Assembly (NCBI RefSeq): GCF_900111145.1
Contig: NZ_FOIR01000001.1
Coordinates: 317,501 to 381,500 of the forward strand
Direction: 5' to 3'
Source of the DNA: Roseivirga pacifica
Lineage (GTDB): Bacteria; Bacteroidota; Bacteroidia; Cytophagales; Cyclobacteriaceae
Length of the DNA: 64,000 nt
Below are positions 51,801 through 60,503 of this stretch, in pieces. The notes under the pieces were generated by a model. The model was not told the DNA's origin. It was given only the letters and a program-made list of their open reading frames with translations, and ran no database searches. Position numbers and translations under genes: made by a program. The first letter of the stretch is position 1; every line of letters starts with the position of its first letter.

Positions 51801-52174
51801 AAGTCATTTTATCTATTAAACCTGAGTTTGCCAATAAGATTTTCGATGGGACTAAGAAATTCGAGTTTAGGAGAAGGGTTCATAAAAATGATCAAGTAAC
51901 TTCAGTAATAGTTTATGCCTCTGCTCCAATAAGTAAAGTCATTGGCGAATTTGAGATTGGTGATGTACTCCATGAAGAACTGAGTTCCCTATGGAATATT
52001 ACGAATGAGTTTTCTGGGATATCAGAAACCTATTATAGGGAGTATTTCAAGGGCAAAAATAAAGGATATGCCATTTCAGTTCGAAAAGCAGAGCTCTACA
52101 AAAACCCCTTGTGTATCCAAGAAGCTTTCGGAATTCACCCTCCCCAATCTTTTGCCTATGCAAAAGTAAGTTGA
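51797..52174 (+). CDS. ASCH domain protein
   Basis: A 125-residue single-domain protein starting VILSIKPEFANKIFDGTKKFEFRRR, the signature of ASCH (PUA-like) proteins, followed by VIVYASAPISKVIGEFEI. ASCH folds bind RNA; E. coli YqfB is an N4-acetylcytidine amidohydrolase, and others are thought to be transcription coactivators or nucleic-acid enzymes. It is the third gene of the operon, overlapping the PIN-GNAT gene by an ATGA. Confidence 0.85.
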   Translation: MKVILSIKPEFANKIFDGTKKFEFRRRVHKNDQVTSVIVYASAPISKVIGEFEIGDVLHEELSSLWNITNEFSGISETYYREYFKGKNKGYAISVRKAELYKNPLCIQEAFGIHPPQSFAYAKVS

Positions 52175-52188
52175 TTAGCAAATTATAA

Positions 52189-54336
52189 TCACCACCTCCA
52201 CAAATAACTCGCTTTAAAGAAGAAGCCCTGATTGGTTTCTAGGTAGCTATCGGAAGGTACATAGGCCGAGCCATCCCAGCGGATTTTCTCTAGCACCGTA
52301 CCATAACCAATGTGCAGCACCGTTCCTGGTATATAGGTAAATGAGGCTAAAAAGTTAGGTGCCCAAACTTTCGATAAGCTGTTGTATTGGCCAATAGCCC
52401 TAAAGAACAAATACTTGTTCATTTGGTATACCACTTTGCCGCGTACAATATGTATATCGTAGTATTTTTCGTCTGTTTCTTCGCTATACAGCGATGCAAA
52501 AGTGTGATTGAATTCAGCATTAAACTTATCCGAAAGCTGTAGCGTAAGGTTGCTATTTATGCGCTTGCCATAGCCTTGCTCCTCCAATTCGTAGAAAATA
52601 CCATTGTCCCAATCGTAACTAGTTCTAAAGTAAATACGCTTAGTAATCTGCGATCGTGCCGAAAGGCTGATGCTTCCATCTCTAAACTTTTGGCCATTGT
52701 AAATCTCCGAGGAGCGATCGGCCGAAACCGAAAGGCGCGTGTTTCTCGGCAAGGTGGCTCCTATGGAATAATAAAGGATGCTCTCGTTTAAGCCACTCGG
52801 TTTGTCTTTGGTAATGGAAGCGTATACTGTTTGATCAATTCGTTTTACAACACCCTCCTTAGGATAGAATTTTGGGGTAAGGCCAATGGCTGCCCGAGAA
52901 ATTCCCGTGCGGGTAATGTAGCCTACATCAGAACGAAAGTCCTCTCCAATATCTATGAGCGTGATGTCGCCATCAAAGTTTCGTGTACTTCTTTCCACTT
53001 TCACAGATGCCGTTCCGCTATTCACTACATCAGCTCCTGCACCTGCCTTTGTCATGGAGTTGAGGTAATGCCCGCTTACAATATTTGCTTGCTTAAAACG
53101 GTACTGGCCATCTACACCATACACCGTGTTGTGCCCGCCATTGCGAGACCGGTTGGTAGCCACCATACCCAAGTAACTGTCTTGCTGGAAAGAGCGCATG
53201 TAACGGAACACTCCCACATCGGCCGTTTCGTCCGCAGCGTAATCGGGCAGGTTTCTATCGGCACGGTCAATCGCATAAATGGTTGAAATAATATTCTTAT
53301 CGCCAATCTTTCCGGCCAATTTGGTCGCAAACTTTGGCGAAACAATCGAACGCGTATTCACCACTTTGTTTACTGGTGCAAAGCCACCCGTTACCGCAAA
53401 ATTAAAGTTTTCATTCCCCTCCAAAAAGAAGGGCCTCCTTTCAGGGTAATTGACAGGAAAACGCTGATTTACCTCCACCTGCTGCACATCCGATTCTACC
53501 TGACTGAAGTCTGGGTTGATGGTAGCGTCCCAAACCAACTCTGATGTAATGCCCACTTTGGTGGTCAAACTAGGCTCAAAATCATCGGAGCGCACGGTCT
53601 CGCCCTCCACTTGCTCTTTGTTTACGGCATAGGTTATGGCAGGTAGAATTTCCACTAGTTTCGACTTTTTTACGCCTTCGTATTTTATGGGCATCATTTG
53701 GGTTAGAAAGGCAAAACCTTGGGCCGGATCTAGTGCTGGATATGTGCCCTGCATAGAGAAGCGGCTGATTTTTCGTTCGAAGATCACGCCCATTTCAACG
53801 TTGCCATCTTTGGCCGAATAGCGAATACTTTTAAAAGGAATTCTTGCTTCAACGATATAACCATCGTCTACAATTTTAGCGGCACTGTACCAAATCAAAT
53901 CCTGCCCCACATCTTCTTTGCCAGCGGCAAAGCGGGTGTCCATTTGTATACCGCTTGGGTTTACATATAGCCCATAAAGCGACTGCGCACTATTAAAAGA
54001 ATCGAGGTTGATACATATCCAGTCGTCCGCCCCAATTTTATCTCGTGCCGCAATGGAAGTTTTGATCTTATCCGGTTCGTCAAAGCACTTAAACGCGAAG
54101 TACAGATTGTCTTCATCGTGGGCTATATAGGCAATGGTTTTGAAGGGCATATCTACCCCAAAGTCTGGCACAAAGGACTTATAGCCCGTAAGCTGCGGAC
54201 TGCGCTGCCAGACCTCATCGTCTAGCACTCCATCAATATTTGGTGCAACATCGGCCCTAGCCGACTGAACTTGTGCATGTAAAAAATTAGCAATAAAAAG
54301 TAAACTGCCTAGCAGCAGCATTCGAGTTTTGACCAT
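52189..54336 (-). CDS. DUF5916 protein with CBM9-like N-terminus
   Basis: A 715-residue exported protein. After a signal peptide (residues 1-22, ending FLHAQ), it has a CBM9-like domain (about 30-215; PNIDGVLDDEVWQRSPQLTGY, YFAFKCFDEPDKIK) and a long C-terminal beta-barrel-like region (ERRPFFLEGNENFNFAV, NPDFSQVESDVQQVEVNQRFP, many alternating strands) typical of DUF5916. Probably an outer-membrane barrel with a surface-exposed binding domain. The start is ATG at 54336. It is convergent with the ASCH operon (14-base gap). Confidence 0.85.
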   Translation of the reverse strand: MVKTRMLLLGSLLFIANFLHAQVQSARADVAPNIDGVLDDEVWQRSPQLTGYKSFVPDFGVDMPFKTIAYIAHDEDNLYFAFKCFDEPDKIKTSIAARDKIGADDWICINLDSFNSAQSLYGLYVNPSGIQMDTRFAAGKEDVGQDLIWYSAAKIVDDGYIVEARIPFKSIRYSAKDGNVEMGVIFERKISRFSMQGTYPALDPAQGFAFLTQMMPIKYEGVKKSKLVEILPAITYAVNKEQVEGETVRSDDFEPSLTTKVGITSELVWDATINPDFSQVESDVQQVEVNQRFPVNYPERRPFFLEGNENFNFAVTGGFAPVNKVVNTRSIVSPKFATKLAGKIGDKNIISTIYAIDRADRNLPDYAADETADVGVFRYMRSFQQDSYLGMVATNRSRNGGHNTVYGVDGQYRFKQANIVSGHYLNSMTKAGAGADVVNSGTASVKVERSTRNFDGDITLIDIGEDFRSDVGYITRTGISRAAIGLTPKFYPKEGVVKRIDQTVYASITKDKPSGLNESILYYSIGATLPRNTRLSVSADRSSEIYNGQKFRDGSISLSARSQITKRIYFRTSYDWDNGIFYELEEQGYGKRINSNLTLQLSDKFNAEFNHTFASLYSEETDEKYYDIHIVRGKVVYQMNKYLFFRAIGQYNSLSKVWAPNFLASFTYIPGTVLHIGYGTVLEKIRWDGSAYVPSDSYLETNQGFFFKASYLWRW

Positions 54337-54453
54337 GACCTCTCCCCATAAGTGTAAGAGCAATATTAATAGGTCAGAAGGAATTTATGTAACCACTTAT
54401 ATAGTTTATCAAAGGATAGTGTTGAAAGTCTAGTTTATAACTCAACATCACAA

Positions 54454-55233
54454 TCACTCCCCGTCAAACCAGGTTTTAAAGGCGCCAACTTTCTCTCGGC
54501 TAACAATGATTTCTCGGTCGAATTCTTTGTTCAGGATGATTTTTAGGCGGCTGTTCGAATACACCAGCACATCTTTGATGGCATTTATTTCAACGATAAA
54601 TGTACGGTTCACGCGGAAGAATTTCTTTGGGTCGAGCAACTCTTCCAGCGTCTCCAACTTATAGTCGATAATGAGTCTACGGCTCTCGTTGGTCACTATG
54701 TAGCCATTGCGACCTTCGGCATAAAACAGGTCTATCTGATCTGTGGTGATGGACTTTATGTGCTCACCAATTTTGACCATAAAACGCGTTTTATACTCGC
54801 GCTTACTCAGCATTTGTAAGGCACTTTGCAAATCAATTACCGAGTCGGTTGTGGTTTGTCCCGGCTCTTGCAAGCGTGTTTTCAGATTTTTAAATTTATC
54901 AATCGATTCAGAGAGCGCATCGAAAGTGATTGGTTTAAGCAGATAATCAATGCCATTGGCTTTGAAAGCTTCAATAGCGTACTCGTTGTAAGCTGTGGTG
55001 AAAATTACCGGAATATCGATGTTTACCTCTTTGAAAATATCAAAACTCAAACCATCCGTAAGCTGAATATCCATAAAGAGCAGGTCGGCATCACCATCTT
55101 CTTGCACCCAAGTAACGGCCTGCTTAACGCTCATGGCACGCCCCACCACTTCTATGCTGTCATCGTAGCGCTTTACCAAGCGTTCAATCTTTTCTGCTGC
55201 CGGAATTTCGTCTTCTATGATAAATACTCTCAT
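54454..55233 (-). CDS. LytTR-type two-component response regulator
   Basis: A 259-residue regulator. The receiver (residues 1-125) has VFIIEDEIPAAEKI, the phosphate Asp in LLFMDIQLTDG (about residue 56), and TTAYNEYAIEAFKANGIDYLLKP with the conserved Thr and Lys. The LytTR DNA-binding domain covers 150-255 (VKIGEHIKSITTDQIDLFYAEGRNGYIVT, FRVNRTFIVEINAIKDV). It overlaps the upstream kinase-like gene by 4 bases. It probably responds to the intact kinase at 56285. Confidence 0.93.
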   Translation of the reverse strand: MRVFIIEDEIPAAEKIERLVKRYDDSIEVVGRAMSVKQAVTWVQEDGDADLLFMDIQLTDGLSFDIFKEVNIDIPVIFTTAYNEYAIEAFKANGIDYLLKPITFDALSESIDKFKNLKTRLQEPGQTTTDSVIDLQSALQMLSKREYKTRFMVKIGEHIKSITTDQIDLFYAEGRNGYIVTNESRRLIIDYKLETLEELLDPKKFFRVNRTFIVEINAIKDVLVYSNSRLKIILNKEFDREIIVSREKVGAFKTWFDGE

Positions 55234-56288
55234 ACGTTTTCGTTCACATCGAGCAATGGTAATTTCACAAATGCATCGCCATAGGCCTTAATTTCAATCA
55301 CCGGTTTGTCGGTAAAATAGGCATAGGCTTCATGCAAATTCCCCCTGCGCTTCTTAAGGTACTTACTATTGCTCAGTTTGTCATTTTGTTTGTGTTGAAT
55401 GACCACATAGCCTTCATCACCGTCACAATCTATGGTAATTTCCAAAGGCTGAAATTTAGAGATAATGCTGCCATTGATCATGCAATCGAGCACCATAGGA
55501 ATGGCCGTTGGAATTACTTTCTTATGCTGATTTTTCTGGCCATTCTTCACCGTTAGTTTTATCTGATCCGGAAATTTTTCCTGAAATAGGTAAATCAAAT
55601 TTTTAGATGCCCGAATTTCTTGATCCAGTCCTACCAATTCAATCTTTCGATTATCGAGAATATAGCGATACACCTGCGCCAAATGGTCTACAAAGTCTTC
55701 GGCAGCATCTAAGTTATGGTGCACTAAGGTGATGAGCGTTTCGAGACTTTGGAAAAGCAGGTCAGGGTTTATTTCGTTGTTAAAAATCTCGAGTTGATGC
55801 TCTAAATTTTGCCTTTTTAGGTCTTCTTTCTTCAGCTCCGTTTCATTCTTAATGGTGAGAAAATACACGCTTAGAAAGAACAGGGTGTAGAAAATAGCAC
55901 TGATGCTATACACCGCGGTAAGCGTATAAGTGGTGCGCTGAAATGTTGAGAAGTAGGTGAAGCCAACCACAAACTTGTGGTATGAGTAAGTGGCCACAAA
56001 AACGATAATTGCCCCCAACAAAACATTCACAAACATCATTGCTGCAATGTTCGAGGCCTTGCGTAGCTCGCTGCCATATCGCTTTTCAAAAAAGTGAATG
56101 GACAAACGGATAGGCTCTGAAATTAAATAAGCCAAAGCCACGCAAATCAGTAACTCATTGGTAAAAACCGAATCGGCCAAACCTGCCAAACTATTGTTGA
56201 TCAGCAGAATGAGAATGTACATCATGATACCGTAAAAGGGCGGCACAACTATGCGGAACAATGGTTGGTCGAGGATGCTTCGGTTCAT
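55230..56288 (-). CDS. LytS-type histidine kinase homologue, phosphoacceptor His lost
   Basis: A 352-residue protein with about four membrane segments and a LytS-like (His_kinase) domain from about residue 160. Where its paralogue at 56285 has LSPHYLFNSMNTI, this protein has INPDLLFQSLETL: the phosphoacceptor His is Asp. The ATP-binding N box is MVLDCMINGSIIS instead of LLVENAVKHNIIS, losing the Asn and most of the motif. It is therefore probably a pseudokinase that senses or modulates its partner. It overlaps both neighbours by 4 bases (ATGA), in a three-gene operon. Confidence 0.85.
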   Translation of the reverse strand: MNRSILDQPLFRIVVPPFYGIMMYILILLINNSLAGLADSVFTNELLICVALAYLISEPIRLSIHFFEKRYGSELRKASNIAAMMFVNVLLGAIIVFVATYSYHKFVVGFTYFSTFQRTTYTLTAVYSISAIFYTLFFLSVYFLTIKNETELKKEDLKRQNLEHQLEIFNNEINPDLLFQSLETLITLVHHNLDAAEDFVDHLAQVYRYILDNRKIELVGLDQEIRASKNLIYLFQEKFPDQIKLTVKNGQKNQHKKVIPTAIPMVLDCMINGSIISKFQPLEITIDCDGDEGYVVIQHKQNDKLSNSKYLKKRRGNLHEAYAYFTDKPVIEIKAYGDAFVKLPLLDVNENV

Positions 56289-57310
56289 GAGAGTAACGGC
56301 AGTTTTACTTCGAAATAATCCTCGTTGCGAATGCTGATCTCTTCTTTACTAAAGAAGGCATATCGCTTTCTAATATTGTCTAAACCCACCCGATGGCTAG
56401 CCGTTTTTGAAGGAGCGCCTGTTTTGTTGTTCAACACCACCAAGTGCGTTTCCGTATTGCGAATGTTGATCTTCAGCGGCTGATCTGAGCTGATGATATT
56501 GTGCTTAACCGCGTTTTCCACCAAAAGCTGTAGCGTAAGTGGGGGAATAGGGTCTTCCAATCGTGCTTCATCCACTTCAATGTTCAGCCCAATCGCATCG
56601 TTGTAGCGAATCATTAATAGATAGCGGTAGTCTTTCAGGGCCTCAATCTCTTCTTTTAGCGGTACCGACTTTACATCTTTTGTATGCAGCACATAATTAA
56701 AAGTATCGGCCAAGTTGCGAATGAAAGACTCGGCCACATCGGCATCGCGATACACCAAAGACGAGATGGTATTCATGCTATTGAACAAGTAGTGCGGGCT
56801 AAGCTGGCTCTTTAGCGCCTCGAATTGCAGCTCCAGTTGTTTACGTTCAGCACGCAGCTTTCTAATTTGACCCACGGAGTATTCGTTGTAGCTGTAGCCA
56901 TTAAATTCTACCAGCGTAATCACAAAAAATGTAATGAAACTGAGCACCATTAATTTGATCTCGATTTGGCGAATAAAGAGGTCTTCTGGAAACATTTCGT
57001 ACTCGATAATGCCGGTAATATTGGCCAGCCAACCGAATAGAATAAGTACAAAGCCTAAGAAGAGGAAGTCGCTGCCCAACCCAGCCATAAATCGCACAAA
57101 CACATTTTTGCGCCACGGCAGCTTTCTATTAAGCAGGGTGTTAATACCCGTAATGCCAAACCCTGCCACAATAGAAGTAACCAATGCAAAGAGCATTAGA
57201 TTGAGGTCTTCGCCCCAATTGGGCACGCGGTCGTACTCCGAGTAGAACAGGTAGTAAAAGAAGCACATTCCTACCACCAAATAGAAGAGTAGCCTTAGCA
57301 GCTTAGACAT
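56285..57310 (-). CDS. LytS-type sensor histidine kinase
   Basis: A 341-residue sensor with about four membrane segments (first 165 residues) and an intact LytS-type kinase domain: the phosphoacceptor box SQLSPHYLFNSMNTIS, the N box LLVENAVKHN and the G-like VGLDNIRKRYAFFSKEE. It should autophosphorylate and pass phosphate to the LytTR regulator at 54454. As the first gene of the kinase-pseudokinase-regulator operon, it may form a heterodimer with the inactive paralogue. Confidence 0.9.
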   Translation of the reverse strand: MSKLLRLLFYLVVGMCFFYYLFYSEYDRVPNWGEDLNLMLFALVTSIVAGFGITGINTLLNRKLPWRKNVFVRFMAGLGSDFLFLGFVLILFGWLANITGIIEYEMFPEDLFIRQIEIKLMVLSFITFFVITLVEFNGYSYNEYSVGQIRKLRAERKQLELQFEALKSQLSPHYLFNSMNTISSLVYRDADVAESFIRNLADTFNYVLHTKDVKSVPLKEEIEALKDYRYLLMIRYNDAIGLNIEVDEARLEDPIPPLTLQLLVENAVKHNIISSDQPLKINIRNTETHLVVLNNKTGAPSKTASHRVGLDNIRKRYAFFSKEEISIRNEDYFEVKLPLLS

Positions 57311-57365
57311 GATTTGGGTATTTGAGGGAAGTTAAAGAATTAAGGACAAATGTTGGCAGCGTCAG

Positions 57366-57452
57366 CCTGAACTTGTTTCAGGGCTAATGTGAATGGAGCA
57401 TTTAGCCAAAAAAAGAAAACGTCATTCCCAGTCATGTTTGAGAATGACGTTT
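57366..57452. repeat. Palindrome copy and hairpin after the kinase gene block
   Basis: The core CCTGAACTTGTTTCAGG recurs at 57366-57382 (also at 32579 and 33018). Farther on, AAACGTCATTC (57417-57427) pairs with GAATGACGTTT (57442-57452), an 11-bp stem. The second hairpin lies 14 bases past the stop of the DSDHY repeat gene and is probably its terminator. Confidence 0.65.
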
Positions 57453-57465
57453 CCATCCTAATTTT

Positions 57466-59019
57466 CTAGTCGATACACCTAGCTACACGGCCGTAGTAAG
57501 TGTCGCTGCGAATACCACGGGCAACAGTTCTGAAAGTAGACTTCACATCGTCCGATGCGTCTTGCACCAAGTTGCAAGCATTTTTCAGAACCTCCGATTT
57601 ATAGTAATCGCTATCAATGCTTTCGGCTGCATCCAAAATGCTCATTAGGTGCTTTTCAGTAAGCTTAGCGCCCAATACATCTTTAATAATCACCACTTTG
57701 TAATGGTCCGAATCAATGTCTTCTACCTTGCGCAATACTTGGTCATACTGTGCATCATTCAGGCTATTGTTACGCAGTACTTTCATTAAAATTTGGCTGG
57801 CATAATGATCCGAATCAATATCATCCACCGTGTTTAAAAGCGAAGTAAAGTGTTCTGAAGAAATTGACTGGCGCTCGAATAAATCCGAGATAATTACATT
57901 GCGGTAGTGATCCGAATCCATGTATTCCAATCTATTTAAAATGGCTTCAATCACTTTGTCCGAAACGTCTCTATCGCGCAACATCGACTGGAATGTTTGA
58001 GTCACGTAATGATCTGAATCGATGCGTGAGATTGCATCCATCAAGTTATTGAAAGCCTCATCCGATAGATTTGGTCTGTCCAAGGCATCGGAAATAATAA
58101 GGGTGGCGTAGTGATCTGAATCAATTTCGGTAGATGCCTTGATTACCGCGTCAACCAATTTGTCGCTTAAGTCTCTTCTGTCCAAAACTTCTTTCAGTAC
58201 ATTGGTTTTATAATGGTCCGAATCCATTACATCAGCTGCCTCAATTACCTTTATCAAGGCATCATCGTTCAAATCTTCACGCAGCGCTCTGGTAAGAATT
58301 TGCGTAACATAATGGTCAGAATCCATTCTGCGTAGCGCGCCCAAAAAGGCATTAGTTGTGGCATCATTCTTTAAAAACTTGTCGCTGTAGTCCTTAAATA
58401 CCTCCGAAATGTAGTGGTCGGAATCAAGTTCGCTCGGCACATATTGTGCTAACTTCACCAACTCCTGATCGTTCAGCTCGTACTCATCGAGCATTATTTT
58501 TAAGTAAACATGCTTAATATGGTCGTTGCGAATATTATCTACCTCACCGAGCACACCATTTAATCTGCCTTTTTTGAAAAAGCGCTCTACGCGGCTTTCT
58601 GCACCAATTCCTGTGGTTCTGATTACGTCCAACAGTACATCGGCCAAGAACTCTTGCGCCTCTTGGTTCCACTCTTGCACCCTGCGACCAACACGGTACT
58701 CGTAAGACACACCGCTAGAAGATGGTTCGGCAAGAATTTCTCTTCGCTCGCCAAAAGAAGTTTTTCTAATTAAAAGATAACCTCCGCGAGAAATCGACTC
58801 GATGCTTTTATCGTCATCAGCAATTTTAATTTCGCCATCGTACTCAATGCTTAGGCGCTGCGAACCCGACCTGTGCGAGTATTTATGAACACCATTATTA
58901 ATGCTTACCGAGGTAGAAGTGCTTTGTGCTTGTACTTGATTTACCGAACACACAATGGCAAAAACTGCCACAATTATTCCAGCGATTAAACTGTTACGTT
59001 TCATACTTAGATTTTTCAT
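57466..59019 (-). CDS. Secreted DSDHY-repeat alpha-solenoid protein, unknown function
   Basis: A 517-residue exported protein with a signal peptide (to about residue 32, VQAQS), a beta-rich N-terminal section (KSIESISRGGYLLIRKTSFGERREI), and from about residue 150 tandem 33-34-residue repeats. Eight units carry an identical DSDHY, a ninth has DSDYY, and degenerate edge units flank them; the spacing between signatures is 33-34 residues. Each unit looks like two helices joined by an acidic turn, consistent with a HEAT/TPR-like solenoid. No family name is recognised. A second in-frame ATG at 59004 is possible. It may be a scaffold for an envelope complex. Confidence 0.8.
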   Translation of the reverse strand: MKNLSMKRNSLIAGIIVAVFAIVCSVNQVQAQSTSTSVSINNGVHKYSHRSGSQRLSIEYDGEIKIADDDKSIESISRGGYLLIRKTSFGERREILAEPSSSGVSYEYRVGRRVQEWNQEAQEFLADVLLDVIRTTGIGAESRVERFFKKGRLNGVLGEVDNIRNDHIKHVYLKIMLDEYELNDQELVKLAQYVPSELDSDHYISEVFKDYSDKFLKNDATTNAFLGALRRMDSDHYVTQILTRALREDLNDDALIKVIEAADVMDSDHYKTNVLKEVLDRRDLSDKLVDAVIKASTEIDSDHYATLIISDALDRPNLSDEAFNNLMDAISRIDSDHYVTQTFQSMLRDRDVSDKVIEAILNRLEYMDSDHYRNVIISDLFERQSISSEHFTSLLNTVDDIDSDHYASQILMKVLRNNSLNDAQYDQVLRKVEDIDSDHYKVVIIKDVLGAKLTEKHLMSILDAAESIDSDYYKSEVLKNACNLVQDASDDVKSTFRTVARGIRSDTYYGRVARCID

Positions 59020-59292
59020 TTTTTAACCCTTTTGTTGTTTTGCACCGGTTTTGGGTGGGCGACCAACCCACCAACCAAGTGCTGATATTTTTGACCTTTG
59101 GTGAATACCGAAGCAATTGCTCAGTATTGACAATACAATGATGAGAAGATTGGGTGCAACAAAAAATCGATTGGAATTGAACCGTACAGTTTCTGAACTG
59201 AACCGTAAGATTTTGTAGTGAATGGAGAGTAGCTATGAGTAGAAAGTTATGAGCTGCGAACGCTAAAGGCTCATAGCTCATAGCCTAATAAC

Positions 59293-60345
59293 TTATTTAA
59301 ACCCCAACTTAGCCACGGCTCCTCTTGGCCCGCTAGCCCAAACAGCTTCGCCATCGCGAGAGACATCTACCGCATAGTATTGACCTTCCATTGGCGTATA
59401 GGCTTTGTCGCCTTCTTTGTAGTAATCGCAGCTTTCGCGACCTACGGCAAACACGTAATTTTTCCAATTGGCCACGCCAGAACGATAACCATTCGGCTTC
59501 ATGCCAGCCATTACTGGGAACCAGTTGCGGCCGCCATCGGTAGTATATGCCGCGTTGATTTTAGTGAGTGAATCGCCACGATAGTCACCTCCTACAATCA
59601 AGCCTTCCTTTTCATTCTTAAAATCGATGGAAAAGATGCCTTCCGTTGGCTGACCCGACTGTAGCGGTGTTACAGTTTTGGCCCAGGTTTCTCCTTTATC
59701 GAAGCTATAGAAAATGCTGGCTTCATTTCCTCCCAAACCAATATATGCCTGACTTTCGCCCACCGTTCGCATTACAGTACCACTTGCCGCAAAACCGCCT
59801 TGCCCATCGAGCGCTTGTGGTCTTTGTTCAAAAGGTAACTCTTCCCAAGTCTCGCCACCATCTTTGGTTTTCAGTACCAACAATCGACCATTAATGGCAT
59901 CTCCAAAGGCTATTCCTTCTTGCTCATTCCAAAAATCCATGGCATCGTAAAAAGTGCCTTCAGCCATGCTAAAATACTTTTGCTCCCAAGACTGGCCACC
60001 ATCTGTAGTTTTGTAAATAACAGCCGGCAGGCCTGCGCTCAGCACAATGGCCGTATTGGCATCAAAAGCTTCGATGTCGCGGTATTGCAGGGTGTCGGTG
60101 TCTGGCACAGAGACATCCTCCCAAGTTTGGCCACCATCTACAGTCCGGATGACCGTGCCTTCGCTACCGCTCGCCCAAGCCACTTGGTCGCTAACGGCCG
60201 AAAGCCCACGAAATCCAGCAGTGGTATTAGCGTTTTGTGCTTGCCAATAAGGCTTTTTGGCTTCAGCTGTTTCGGTTCTCTTCTCCTCTTTAGAGTTACA
60301 CGAAACGATTAAAATAAGGAGTGATAAGGCTAAAAAGTTCTTCAT
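59293..60345 (-). CDS. YCF48/BNR-repeat beta-propeller lipoprotein
   Basis: A 350-residue lipoprotein (lipobox LILIVSC, Cys16) with several sialidase-type Asp-box or YCF48 repeats: TVDGGQTWEDVSVP, KTTDGGQSWEQKYF, TKDGGETWEELPF, SFDKGETWAKTV, TTDGGRNWFPVM. These form a seven-bladed-like propeller. Related proteins act in complex assembly or are simply called oxidoreductases in databases, with no catalytic residues visible. Its substrate is unknown. Monocistronic on the minus strand. Confidence 0.85.
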   Translation of the reverse strand: MKNFLALSLLILIVSCNSKEEKRTETAEAKKPYWQAQNANTTAGFRGLSAVSDQVAWASGSEGTVIRTVDGGQTWEDVSVPDTDTLQYRDIEAFDANTAIVLSAGLPAVIYKTTDGGQSWEQKYFSMAEGTFYDAMDFWNEQEGIAFGDAINGRLLVLKTKDGGETWEELPFEQRPQALDGQGGFAASGTVMRTVGESQAYIGLGGNEASIFYSFDKGETWAKTVTPLQSGQPTEGIFSIDFKNEKEGLIVGGDYRGDSLTKINAAYTTDGGRNWFPVMAGMKPNGYRSGVANWKNYVFAVGRESCDYYKEGDKAYTPMEGQYYAVDVSRDGEAVWASGPRGAVAKLGFK

Positions 60346-60503
60346 TGATCCAGGGTGTGATTTAAGAAAAGTAGTTTTTGTTAAACGTTTTGTTCAAAAT
60401 AATTTCCGGCTGGCGTATTCCGAAAATCAGGCAAGCCATTTAGCCAATTACTGAGATCCCCGTTTTCATAGGAATGACGTAACAAATAGCTTGGCAACAA
60501 ACA

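Noticed and set aside
57466-59019. Regular near-identical units that could be taken for a CRISPR or DNA satellite
   Set aside because: The spacing is 33-34 codons in one open frame, only the amino-acid signature is conserved while codons vary, and unit length is a multiple of three; it is a protein repeat.
59020-59292. Region with repeated AGCTATGAG/CTCATAGCT words considered as a regulatory array
   Set aside because: The words form a single imperfect hairpin (about 59240-59280) just after the propeller lipoprotein stop; most likely a terminator, not an array.
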